Assembly (NCBI GenBank): GCA_902625325.1
Contig: CACOAW010000013.1
Coordinates: 1 to 33,083, forward strand
Length of the DNA stretch: 33,083 bases
Source of the DNA: an uncultured Candidatus Poseidoniales archaeon
GTDB taxonomy: Archaea; Thermoplasmatota; Poseidoniia; Poseidoniales; Thalassarchaeaceae
Direction: 5' to 3'
Positions 16,611-24,806 of this stretch are shown in pieces. A model generated the notes under the pieces. The model saw nothing but the letters and a program-made list of their open reading frames with translations. It was not told the DNA's origin and did no database searches. The translations under genes and the position numbers were made by a program. Position 1 is the first letter of the stretch. Each line of letters starts with the position of its first letter.

Positions 16611-19396
16611 TCTTGCCCCTCCGCATGCCTTCTTTCTGTGTGCTTCCAAGCACTACCTGCGAGCCTAGGGGACTCTAGATATTCCTCCTCGGGAGTTACT
16701 CTCACTGACCACCTGGGGTCAACTTCGTCCGGAGGGATTGTGGGGTCCAGGCCGAATAATGCACCATTATGATAATCCGATCTCCCCTCATCCAGTCTCC
16801 TATCCTTGTCCCTTTTCCCATGTTCCTTAGCTCTGTTTTCTAGAACTCCTTGGAGAGATGAATGTTGAAGCGATGGGCTAGTCAGATTATTCGGATCCGA
16901 TACCCCTTCCATTCTGCAACGCTTCTCGATCATTTTGTGCACCTTCTCTGGAGACATTGGTAACTCGGAGGTCCTAATCCCTATTGCATCGTAGACGGCG
17001 TTGCAAACAGAAGGCAGAATCGGAAGAAGAGGGCCCTCCCCCGCCTCTTTGGCTCCAAATGGGCCCTCTGGGTCGTTCGACTCCACTATTATGGGAATTA
17101 CTTCCGGCATTTCATGAATGCTCGGGATCTTGTAATCTAGGAGATCGGGATTCATCAGATTGCCACTTCTTCCATATCTCATTTCTTCCGATAGAACTTG
17201 TCCCATTCCCATGTGGCAAGATCCGATTATCTGCCCCTTTACAGCCAACGGGTTCAGAGCCTTTCCACAGTCGTGAGCTGCCCATACCTTGTCTACTTTG
17301 ATTTGACCAGTCTCCACATCGACAGAAACTTCTGTCACATAAGCAGAGAAAGAGTATGCTGGAGCCAGTCCAGCCGCTGCTCCCTTGTGCATCTTCCCCA
17401 TAGGGGGGGTCCTGTATGCGCCAGAGGCAACTAAGGCTCCCCTGTCTTCTTGTGATTTGTGAAGAGCTTCGAGGTATGATACCCCAACCGCTGGATCCTC
17501 TTTTAGGAAGATTCTCCTATCCCCAATAACCAATCCGCTTCTTTCCGCTCCTGTGATTTCAACCGTAGCATCTAGTAACTCCTCCCTGATTTGCATGGCT
17601 GCCGAGATAGCAGCGTTGGCGTTCATGAAGGTCACTCTGGAGGAGTAAGAGCCCAGGTCTACCGGAGAAGTATCAGAATCCCTCGATTTCACTCTGATCA
17701 TATCTAGCGGGAGCCCGAGAACCTCTGCTACGGATTGGGCTACGACTGTATCAGAACCTTGCCCAATGTCTGCGGCTCCCGTGTGTATCGTAACCCCGCC
17801 ATCCATATCTATCTTCAAATGAACGGTTGCATGTGGGAACTTATTCGGATCCCAGTGTATGGGTAGGCCACTTCCTGAAATGAAGAAACCACATCCAATG
17901 CCGATTCCCTTCCCAAGAGGAAGTTTCCGGAATTTTTTATTCCAGCCACTTTCCTCTCTGACCCTCTCTAGACATTCCCTCATCCCTATGCTTGTTACTC
18001 TGAATCCGGTAATTGTCGCCGAGTGTGGAGGGAGGAGATTCGCTAAACGCAATGATATCGGGTCTACGCTCAACTTCTCCGCCAAGTCATCCAGACCTAC
18101 TTCTACTGCGCATCTAGAATTCACCGCTCCATGGCCGCGCATAGCTCCACTGGCAGGTTTGTTCGTCCAAACCCTAGCTCCCGTGTAGTGGAAAGCACCA
18201 ATTTCGTAGGGAGCAGTATGGAGGACCCCGTTGTAATAGGTTGTCACGTGTCCAAAGGAGGCGAACGCCCCTCCATCTATCAGAGCATCAGTCTCGATTC
18301 CACATATTCTCCCTTCGTCATCAGCATGTAGGTTCATCTCAATCCGCGAAGGATGTCGACCTCTGTTCACCCAGTAAACCTCTTCCCTATCGAAAGTTAT
18401 CCGAACAGGTTTTCCAGACTTTCTTGCTAGAATCGCAGCACACATTTCGTGTGGGAATGGGTCCGACTTTCCACCGAAACCTCCTCCGACGAAGGTCCGA
18501 TGCACATTGATTTGATGCATTGGAATCTCCAATACATCAGCTAGCGCCCTGTGTACGTAGTGTGGAACCTGCTGCGGAGTATACAGCGTGAGCCTTCCAG
18601 TTGGGTCCCAGTGTGCCACTACTGCGTGTGGCTCAGTGAATGCGTGGTTTACTCCGGCGAAAATCCAATTCTTTTTGTGGCTAGCAACAGAGTTTTCTAT
18701 CATTCCTTCTATGTCTCCGAATTCTTGGAAAACCCTCTTCTGGACGTTTGACTCTCCTATGTGGTAGTCACCTCTGTCATGTATGGGTTCTTCACTGTCT
18801 TCGAGCCCTTTCCTCATGTCATGAATTGGATCAATCAATTCGTACTCCACTTGGATCAGCCTCTCCGCCTCCCTAGCCGTAGCCTCGTCAATCGCTGCAA
18901 CGCATGCAACAAGATCGCCTGCATGCCGAACCTTCTCTACAGCCATCGCGTGCTCGTCCTTTGTCACAGGTAGAACTCCGAACTTATTCTTCGCATCATC
19001 GCCAGTTGCAATAGCAACTACACCGGGCAACTCTAGAGCCTTAGTGCAATCAATGGATAGAACTCTGGCATAGTGATGGGGTGAACGAACAATCCGTCCA
19101 ATCAACTCTCCAGGTAGCCTGACATCGTCTCCGTAATGCGCTTGCCCCGTTACCTTCCAAGAACTGTCCACAAGCGAAGTAGATTTACCAATCACTCTGC
19201 CGCTAATGAGTTCATCGTGCCTATGTGGACCCCATTCCTGAGCGAGTTTTCCTCCTTGGGATTCAGGAATCATTTCTTGATCCGTAGCCTCTGAGAATTT
19301 TCCTTTCCCTCCAGACCCAGGTCTGGAAAAGGGGAGTTTTCCTGGTTGTTGCCTATATCCCACTATCTCCTTGGGAGCATCCTCTTTTTCAGACAT
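16607..19396 (-). CDS. Molybdopterin-binding large subunit of the molybdenum hydroxylase, HBCR alpha-like, with N- and C-terminal extensions
   Basis: A 929-residue Mo-cofactor subunit. Visible features: KVTGQAHYGDDVRLPGEL at about 81-98 where homologues normally begin; FVGGGFGGKSDPFPHE at about 302-317; SGAMRGHG near 416-423; the IGQGSDTVVAQ Moco contact near 544-554; GSYSSRVTFM near 582-591; and catalytic Glu787 in KEAGEGP. The GGGFGGKSDPFPHE and YSSRVTFM blocks look most like 4-hydroxybenzoyl-CoA reductase alpha. HcrA is about 770 residues; the extra length here is about 75 charged residues at the N-terminus and about 110 at the C-terminus, neither recognised. The ATG at 19396, 1 base after the small-subunit stop and behind GGGGGAG, is preferred over the GTG at 19429. 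Substrate is unproven. Confidence 0.92.
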   Translation of the reverse strand: MSEKEDAPKEIVGYRQQPGKLPFSRPGSGGKGKFSEATDQEMIPESQGGKLAQEWGPHRHDELISGRVIGKSTSLVDSSWKVTGQAHYGDDVRLPGELIGRIVRSPHHYARVLSIDCTKALELPGVVAIATGDDAKNKFGVLPVTKDEHAMAVEKVRHAGDLVACVAAIDEATAREAERLIQVEYELIDPIHDMRKGLEDSEEPIHDRGDYHIGESNVQKRVFQEFGDIEGMIENSVASHKKNWIFAGVNHAFTEPHAVVAHWDPTGRLTLYTPQQVPHYVHRALADVLEIPMHQINVHRTFVGGGFGGKSDPFPHEMCAAILARKSGKPVRITFDREEVYWVNRGRHPSRIEMNLHADDEGRICGIETDALIDGGAFASFGHVTTYYNGVLHTAPYEIGAFHYTGARVWTNKPASGAMRGHGAVNSRCAVEVGLDDLAEKLSVDPISLRLANLLPPHSATITGFRVTSIGMRECLERVREESGWNKKFRKLPLGKGIGIGCGFFISGSGLPIHWDPNKFPHATVHLKIDMDGGVTIHTGAADIGQGSDTVVAQSVAEVLGLPLDMIRVKSRDSDTSPVDLGSYSSRVTFMNANAAISAAMQIREELLDATVEITGAERSGLVIGDRRIFLKEDPAVGVSYLEALHKSQEDRGALVASGAYRTPPMGKMHKGAAAGLAPAYSFSAYVTEVSVDVETGQIKVDKVWAAHDCGKALNPLAVKGQIIGSCHMGMGQVLSEEMRYGRSGNLMNPDLLDYKIPSIHEMPEVIPIIVESNDPEGPFGAKEAGEGPLLPILPSVCNAVYDAIGIRTSELPMSPEKVHKMIEKRCRMEGVSDPNNLTSPSLQHSSLQGVLENRAKEHGKRDKDRRLDEGRSDYHNGALFGLDPTIPPDEVDPRWSVRVTPEEEYLESPRLAGSAWKHTERRHAEGQE

Positions 19397-19397
19397 A

Positions 19398-20030
19398 CTA
19401 ATCTCCCCCGAATCCTGGATGAGGGTCACTCTTTGATTGGGTCGAGTCGATCACTGCTTGGTCCGAGACTAGGATATCCGAAGCGGCTTTGACTGAGTCA
19501 ACTATCTGCTGGAATCCAGTACAACGACATAGATTCCCCTCTATTGCTTGCTTTATATCTTGGTCGTTAGGTTTGCTATTTTCGGACAGTAATGCCGAAA
19601 TTACCACTAAGAAACCGGGTGTGCAGAACCCGCATTGACTGCCCCCACACTCCGCGAATGTCTGCTGTATCGGATGCAGATGATGACCATCAGCTAATCC
19701 TTCTACTGTTATGATATCGGCTTGCTCAGTATCTACAGCTAGAGTAAGACAAGACAACCTCGGCTCCCCGTCGATTAATACAGAACAGCATCCACAGGTC
19801 CCCATATCGCATCCACGCTTGGTCCCCAGGCTCCCAACACGGTCCCTTAGCACGTCAAGAAGAATCGCATTGCTCTCAATTAATACGGTTACTTCTTCGT
19901 CATTTACTTTGGCGTTCCACTCAACCCCATCGGAAGGGGGTAGCATAGGTAGCCGGAACTGCACCACACTACGACCAATCAAGCTCATCCTTTGAGCATT
20001 CGGTTCCCCGTGATGTCTATTGGAAATCAT
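19398..20030 (-). CDS. [2Fe-2S] subunit of the molybdenum hydroxylase
   Basis: A 210-residue small subunit with both expected domains: a plant-type [2Fe-2S] ferredoxin fold with Cys74, 79, 82 and 94 (KRGCDMGTCGCCSV), then the helical all-alpha [2Fe-2S] domain with Cys133, 136, 168 and 170 (CGGSQCGFCTPGF and GNLCRCTG). It passes electrons between the Mo centre and FAD. The N-terminus is about 35 residues longer than typical HcrC/CoxS; starts at 20030 (inside the regulator's end, 14-base overlap) and Met15 (19988) are both possible. A tail of about 25 residues beyond the last cluster is also unusual but not informative. Confidence 0.95.
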   Translation of the reverse strand: MISNRHHGEPNAQRMSLIGRSVVQFRLPMLPPSDGVEWNAKVNDEEVTVLIESNAILLDVLRDRVGSLGTKRGCDMGTCGCCSVLIDGEPRLSCLTLAVDTEQADIITVEGLADGHHLHPIQQTFAECGGSQCGFCTPGFLVVISALLSENSKPNDQDIKQAIEGNLCRCTGFQQIVDSVKAASDILVSDQAVIDSTQSKSDPHPGFGGD

Positions 20031-20661
20031 TAACCGCTCTTTTTAGAACTTCAGATTCGGCCCTCTTCAGATGCTCTCCTGTGGTGCTTCTTGCTATTCC
20101 GAGCTCATCAGCGAGTTGCTTCAATGTTACCTCCGCTCCATCTTCGTAGTATCCTCTGTTCACAGCTAGTTCTAGCACTTCTCTCTGCTTTTCAGTTAGG
20201 AAATCGAGATCCTTCGAAGTTCCGTTCTTTACTGTCTGTACACTAATTGTGTCTGGTGGCATTACTTCTCTGACGAATTCCAAGAAACTTCGTATAGAGC
20301 TTGAAATCCCAAAGATTCTGAACTCCAGACCGCTCTTAGAATCGATTCCGTATGGGGGGTAGACATAGATGTTCGACAACTCCAACGCAGAAAGTGCTAG
20401 AGGGTGTGTGCAACGAATGCTAACTAACACGCCGCTTTCATCCTCTTCATGCGTTTCAATAACATCAAAACTCTCCAAATCCGAGATTTCAGATAGATAC
20501 CGTCCTTTGTTAATCCCCAATTCTACCAGTTGGGTAACTCCTCCCTTATCGGTAGAAAGGTGACCAAGAACCTCTATCCTGTGACAAATCTCCATCAGTT
20601 TGTCGATCTCATCTATCCCGGAAAGAGAGGAAACCTTCCACCTAAGGAGAACCTTCCTCAT
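20017..20661 (-). CDS. Bat-type HTH_10 transcriptional regulator
   Basis: A 214-residue archaeal regulator. The C-terminal 50 residues are the bacterio-opsin-activator HTH: LTEKQREVLELAVNRGYYE, then VTLKQLADELGIARST and GEHLKRAESEVLK. The N-terminal 150 residues form an unrecognised sensory region with no clear cofactor motif. It is the first gene of the molybdenum-hydroxylase operon (overlapping the [2Fe-2S] subunit by 14 bases), so it probably controls that operon and itself. A good TATA box 20-29 bases before the ATG indicates a leaderless transcript. Confidence 0.9.
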   Translation of the reverse strand: MRKVLLRWKVSSLSGIDEIDKLMEICHRIEVLGHLSTDKGGVTQLVELGINKGRYLSEISDLESFDVIETHEEDESGVLVSIRCTHPLALSALELSNIYVYPPYGIDSKSGLEFRIFGISSSIRSFLEFVREVMPPDTISVQTVKNGTSKDLDFLTEKQREVLELAVNRGYYEDGAEVTLKQLADELGIARSTTGEHLKRAESEVLKRAVNDFQ

Positions 20662-20680
20662 GATATGGGAATCTCTTCTT

Positions 20681-20690
20681 GATATTTAGA
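20681..20690 (-). promoter_or_regulatory. TATA box of the regulator and molybdenum-hydroxylase operon, leaderless
   Basis: Read leftward the bases are TCTAAATATC, an archaeal TATA-like box, centred about 25 bases before the A of the ATG at 20661. With the usual spacing this puts transcription start at or next to the start codon, so the mRNA would be leaderless. There is no Shine-Dalgarno sequence before this ATG, which agrees. Confidence 0.5.
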
Positions 20691-20697
20691 GAACACC

Positions 20698-21912
20698 CTA
20701 GTTCCAGTATGCTTCCCTAATCTCTTGATTGGACTCCATACAGAGTTCCACATCGAAGGGCCTCTGGGACATTGAACTGCTCCCATTCAGGTGCTCGATG
20801 ATTGGGAGGACATTGCTTTCGTTCACTACTCCCCATCCCACTTGTGTGCATGGCGCCACAGGCGAAATTGGAGTTGTTCCCGAAAGTGGGTCCCAACTGG
20901 AAAATGATGGATACCATGCTGAGAGATTCAAAGCATCCCTGATGTCATCGTTGGTGAGCGTGAAATTCGATCCGTTCACCATTAGCCCCATCCTATCTAA
21001 CGGGTCGGCACCTGAGGAAAAATCCTCGAATTCCGATCTTAGAGAGACGAGTACTTTGGAGAGCAGTCCAGCGGTCCTTGGCGTTGCAAACGAGGTTCCT
21101 GAAGTCTGATGATAACCGTCTATATCGTCATGGTTAGGAAGCATTTGAGTCCAGTCTGCAGCTATATCGGGGTAAGAACCGCTCATGGTCTCTTTCTGAT
21201 CGTCATCCTCTTCAGCATAACCCGAAACCCCAATACTCCATGGAGGTCCGGCCGTTGAGTCTTGAATAGCGGGAGAAGGAGAGTTATCCGCAGCACCAGT
21301 GTGAATCTTCTTTTCTTCCACAACTGCGACTTTGGTGGCATCCTCAATTCCAGGGACTGGCACTGAAAGTATGGGTCCAAAGCTAGTTGTGATTAAATCC
21401 ACCAGAGGTTGGTTCGCAGCAGCAAGAACAGCTGCATTACTGAAACCTTCGACGAAGAAAATCACCGCTTCCGGGTTCGCGTCAATAACCGCACCTGTTA
21501 CTGCGGTACCATGCCCATCGCTAGGATCGTCGAGGATTGGTATATCCGTATTATCATCGGGAGTAGTGCCAATTATTCTCGAACCCTTGAACCAAACAAT
21601 GTCTTCGGAACTAATCACGTCCCAGCAATCTTCTCTATCCGCTTCGTAACGCTCTTCCCAGGTTCCGTTTTTGCTAATTTCACAAACCTTGTTTACTCCA
21701 AGTTGATCGAGGAGCCATTTAGGGTAAGACTCGTTCATTGAGAAGTGATTATGGTATACGTTAATCCCAGTATCGATTGGAGCTACGACACTGAAAGCCC
21801 CGAAAGAGTCGTCTACTACTGCGATGTCTTCTTTCTCCTCACTCTCTTCCATACATCCGACTAAGCTTGCAGAAATGACCAGTATGGAGGTCAGGGCCGA
21901 CAGAACCTTCAT
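20698..21912 (-). CDS. Subtilisin-like serine protease, lipoprotein
   Basis: A 404-residue S8 peptidase. The N-terminus is a lipoprotein signal with lipobox SASLVGC, Cys20 being the lipidation site. The catalytic set is complete: Asp47 (PIDTGIN), His134 (SDGHGTAVTG), oxyanion Asn210 (AADNSPSP) and Ser274 (SGTSFATP). Unusually the Asp lies only 27 residues after the lipidated Cys, so there is no room for the classical inhibitory propeptide. Cys77, 96, 355 and 393 could form disulfides. It would act outside the membrane, anchored by lipid. It lies between xdhC (31-base gap) and the regulator (36-base gap) on the same strand, without obvious functional connection. Confidence 0.88.
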   Translation of the reverse strand: MKVLSALTSILVISASLVGCMEESEEKEDIAVVDDSFGAFSVVAPIDTGINVYHNHFSMNESYPKWLLDQLGVNKVCEISKNGTWEERYEADREDCWDVISSEDIVWFKGSRIIGTTPDDNTDIPILDDPSDGHGTAVTGAVIDANPEAVIFFVEGFSNAAVLAAANQPLVDLITTSFGPILSVPVPGIEDATKVAVVEEKKIHTGAADNSPSPAIQDSTAGPPWSIGVSGYAEEDDDQKETMSGSYPDIAADWTQMLPNHDDIDGYHQTSGTSFATPRTAGLLSKVLVSLRSEFEDFSSGADPLDRMGLMVNGSNFTLTNDDIRDALNLSAWYPSFSSWDPLSGTTPISPVAPCTQVGWGVVNESNVLPIIEHLNGSSSMSQRPFDVELCMESNQEIREAYWN

Positions 21913-21943
21913 GGCACCCGGAATTTAACAACCAATTTGATAC

Positions 21944-22783
21944 TTAGGTAGCCCTGTTCTTCCTTTCGAGAGATAGAACTTCTGCGCAAACCGCAATTGC
22001 AATTTCTTCCGGAGTATCCGCCCCTATGTCGAGGCCAATAGGGCACCTTACTGAGTCTATCAGCCACTTCTCCACCCCACTTTCAACAGCCTTCTTCTCG
22101 AAAGCTGACCATTTCTTCTTCGATCCGATAGCTCCAATCCGAGGCCTACTTCCTGTTCTGCATAATTGTAGTAATCCGACCAGCATCTCTTCATCAACCG
22201 ACCAATCATGACTCAACAGTAGAATATCTGAAAAACGAGCCAAAGAATCCTCACTTTCGCTCTTGAGAAAATCCTCGACAGATGAACAGAAACTCGCCTC
22301 AGCGTTCGGATAACGCTTTTCGTTACAATATTCCTCTCTGATATCGAATACGCTATACGACCATTCCAGAGAATCACACACCCTTGAAATCGAGAGACCA
22401 ACGTGCCCCCCGCCCGCAATCAAGATGTGAGGCAGTGGATTAATCACTTCCATAGCTACTGTCACCCGCCCCCCGCATAGACTGTCGAGGGCAGATGCCT
22501 CTTTTCCTTTGCCATCTCTATTTAGAAGGAATTCCTCAACTTTTCCTCCTTTTTTTCTTAGGTCAGACAAATCCCGGGACAGAATTTCTTGAAGCTCCTT
22601 TTCAACCGTTAATTCCAACCCTGCTCCACCGATAGTTCCAAACTTTTCACCCGAGGAGCTAATCGCAAGCCTTGCTCCTGGTTTCCCAGGAACGCTCCCA
22701 CTGGCCCGGATCACCGATGCAATAGCGACTCTTTCTCCAGCTTCTACTTTTTCGATGGCCCAGTGTAGGACTGCGACGGTCAC
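21944..22783 (-). CDS. xdhC: XdhC/CoxI family Mo-cofactor maturation protein
   Basis: A 279-residue XdhC-family protein. The N-terminal XdhC domain has VIRASGSVPGKPGARL and the LCGGRVTV block with its Cys; the C-terminal Rossmann domain has ILIAGGGHVG, a LLSHD strand end, the IGAIGSKKKW loop and the diagnostic RCPIGLDIGADTPEEIAIAV. XdhC proteins bind molybdenum cofactor, help its sulfuration and deliver it to xanthine-oxidase-family enzymes. Its obvious client is the enzyme at 15627-20030, a few genes downstream. The start is GTG at 22783 with no strong ribosome site. A 69-base gap separates it from the metal exporter upstream. Confidence 0.93.
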   Translation of the reverse strand: MTVAVLHWAIEKVEAGERVAIASVIRASGSVPGKPGARLAISSSGEKFGTIGGAGLELTVEKELQEILSRDLSDLRKKGGKVEEFLLNRDGKGKEASALDSLCGGRVTVAMEVINPLPHILIAGGGHVGLSISRVCDSLEWSYSVFDIREEYCNEKRYPNAEASFCSSVEDFLKSESEDSLARFSDILLLSHDWSVDEEMLVGLLQLCRTGSRPRIGAIGSKKKWSAFEKKAVESGVEKWLIDSVRCPIGLDIGADTPEEIAIAVCAEVLSLERKNRAT

Positions 22784-22852
22784 AGGTATCCGTCGGGGTA
22801 CCGACCTTTGGAGTTGTGTGGATCTTCAGATACGTCTGAGTGTCCCTCGGAA

Positions 22853-24100
22853 TTAGAAAGATACGTCCAGAATCATAAGCCCTATTCCCAAAATTAGGGC
22901 AGGAATAGTTGTGTGTAGCGTTGCCCAGAGGCTAGCTAGCCTGTGTCTAACCAAAAGTGGAAAAAGAGCATCTCCGTCTTGGCTAACCGCATTCGCAGCC
23001 AAAGCCGGGAATGAAATCAGATCCTTAGTGTAGGCGGTAATGGCAATAATCTGAGGTCCGCAACCGGGTACTAATCCAATGAAAGAAGCGACTACAACCG
23101 CAAAAATCCCATCACCATACTTGGCTAAGTCTGCTTCGTTGGTCCCCGAGAATAACATGGTGAACTCGAAAATCAGGTAAGCAGCCATGACCCAGAACGT
23201 GACAAATGCAGTTTCACTTGCAGAGTGTATTAATGTCTCTCTCATCGAATAGAGTTTGTCCCCAATAGAAGCTTCTGTGTCGTCACGAATCCAGGTTTTC
23301 TGAGACAGGTACAGTATTATTGACAAAGTTGTACCTATCAAACCTATCCAAGTTATGAAACCATCCAACGTAAATGGATTATATTCTATCGAAAGCACAA
23401 AATCAGGGTCTTGAGAGCTCCAAAAAAGTAACATTACTGCGAATACCAATCCAATTGAGGTAACTATCCACCACAAGGTGTAACCTTGGTGAAGAAGGAA
23501 ATAACCCGGGCCGCTCTCTTCTTCTCTTCCAAGATCATCAAAGACTGTTTGCGTATCTTCCGAATCCCCTAATTTGATAATTTCCTGTCCATTCGTCGAC
23601 TCTGATCTATGTAATAATCCGCCCAAAGGGCTCTGTGGAGTGATACTCATTCCATCTATTAGGTAGCCCCATGTAACTCCTGTCAAGAATGAGATGACAT
23701 GTACCGCAACTGCGGGGGCCACGAAAGAGGGGTCAGTGAGAGCAGCACCAATCAAGACGAACGCAGCATCCCCGAGGGTTGCGATCAGAGTGGCTATTAC
23801 GGTTCCATAGCTGACGAAACCCCTAGTGTACATTGGCATTATTACAATGGCTCCGCCACAACCAGGAGTGATGCCCATAATGGCACCAATCAGAGGCTGC
23901 CATCGCCTTTTCGTTCGAATCACGTCTACAAACCTTCCAGCGGTAATGTACTGTAACCAACTGAACAGCAGAACCATCGAAGCAACAAATACGGTCACGG
24001 CTAGAAAGGCATCTCGCATACTCACAACTACCACCTCGATTACTTCAGCAGAGGTTGGCATTACACATTCCACTCCAAGTTTGTATAAATCATTTGACAT
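22853..24100 (-). CDS. 10-TM putative manganese/heavy-metal exporter (ArsP_2 / PF11449 type)
   Basis: A 415-residue multi-pass protein built as two inverted halves. Each half has a helix-breaking PGCG motif: GITPGCGGAIVIMPMYTRG near 75-93 and GLVPGCGPQIIAITAYT near 338-354. Each PGCG is followed by a conserved GDA motif (LGDAAF and QDGDALFPLL). These are hallmarks of the putative manganese transporter / 10-TM heavy-metal exporter family. A hydrophilic loop of about 45 residues separates the halves. Substrate is a guess from the family: Mn2+ or another divalent ion. It sits among Mo-cofactor genes, between the MocA-like gene and xdhC. The ATG at 24100 is used; Met14 (24061) is an alternative. 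The 103-base gap upstream (24101-24203) is AT-rich and holds no gene. Confidence 0.82.
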   Translation of the reverse strand: MSNDLYKLGVECVMPTSAEVIEVVVVSMRDAFLAVTVFVASMVLLFSWLQYITAGRFVDVIRTKRRWQPLIGAIMGITPGCGGAIVIMPMYTRGFVSYGTVIATLIATLGDAAFVLIGAALTDPSFVAPAVAVHVISFLTGVTWGYLIDGMSITPQSPLGGLLHRSESTNGQEIIKLGDSEDTQTVFDDLGREEESGPGYFLLHQGYTLWWIVTSIGLVFAVMLLFWSSQDPDFVLSIEYNPFTLDGFITWIGLIGTTLSIILYLSQKTWIRDDTEASIGDKLYSMRETLIHSASETAFVTFWVMAAYLIFEFTMLFSGTNEADLAKYGDGIFAVVVASFIGLVPGCGPQIIAITAYTKDLISFPALAANAVSQDGDALFPLLVRHRLASLWATLHTTIPALILGIGLMILDVSF

Positions 24101-24203
24101 CTAAACATGGAGGAATGAGATACTCCATTTTCCCGATTTTGAAATAGGACTCATCAAACTCAATTAGTTCAGAACCCAGGTTTAGAAATGAGTAATCCCT
24201 ATT

Positions 24204-24800
24204 CTATTCATTAACCAATTGTAGTTTCTCTTGAAGATTAATTATATCCTCTGGGGTATCTATGTTCAGTTCTAGAAATCTGTCTAAAACCTCGAATCTA
24301 CTTGCCTCGATTACTTCTCTCAATGGTAAATTTGCTGAACTTTTCCTTACCTTGTCGACATCTTCGAAAGCCAGCACTAGAGGGTGCCCTCCCCTGCCTT
24401 CCTTCATAGGACAGGAGGTCTCTTCTGAACAGATTAGACGATCCAGAGTTGAATCTGAGAATCCTGGTCGATCTACTGGAACAACAAGCAATCTGTAATC
24501 CTTTAACCCCGAGGAATCAATACTGTCAATCCCCACTTTCAGAGAACCAGTTCTACCTTCATGAGGATTATGGTTTAGGATTACATTAACACCACTCATA
24601 ATTTTGGAAATTCTCGCAAAATTTGACTCATTTGCAACTATGGTGATATTTGCCACACGACTCGATAATCTTCTTGAAATCCAACTGATAAGTGTCTGAG
24701 AGCCGACATCAACTAATGCCTTATCCATGCCGAGCCTACTGCTTGAACCAGCCGCAAGAATGATGCACTCCACACTATCGCTCCTTAAACTCATTAGCAT
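24204..24800 (-). CDS. MocA/MobA-like molybdenum cofactor nucleotidyltransferase
   Basis: A 198-residue nucleotidyltransferase of the NTP_transf_3 family. Motifs are CIILAAGSSSRLGMDKALVD at about 12-31 (nucleotide loop, consensus LAAGxSxRMGxxK), the PVDRPGFS metal-binding loop, GGHPLVL and NIDTPED near the end. The PVDRPGFS loop with a following Leu-rich helix is closer to MocA (CTP, making the cytosine dinucleotide cofactor used by xanthine-oxidase-family enzymes) than to MobA (GTP). Genomic context supports that. Other NTP_transf_3 roles such as sugar-nucleotide synthesis cannot be excluded. It starts 6 bases after the Na+/Ca2+ exchanger stop. Confidence 0.75.
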   Translation of the reverse strand: MLMSLRSDSVECIILAAGSSSRLGMDKALVDVGSQTLISWISRRLSSRVANITIVANESNFARISKIMSGVNVILNHNPHEGRTGSLKVGIDSIDSSGLKDYRLLVVPVDRPGFSDSTLDRLICSEETSCPMKEGRGGHPLVLAFEDVDKVRKSSANLPLREVIEASRFEVLDRFLELNIDTPEDIINLQEKLQLVNE

Positions 24801-24806
24801 ATCTCG

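Noticed and set aside
16607-19396. Simple xanthine dehydrogenase or CO dehydrogenase call for the Mo enzyme
   Set aside because: The cysteine-rich insertion in its FAD subunit and HcrA-like blocks in the large subunit fit 4-hydroxybenzoyl-CoA reductase better, although the substrate is not proven.
24101-24203. Manganese riboswitch before the metal exporter
   Set aside because: The 103-base gap is AT-rich and I see no conserved paired elements that would support a yybP-ykoY fold.
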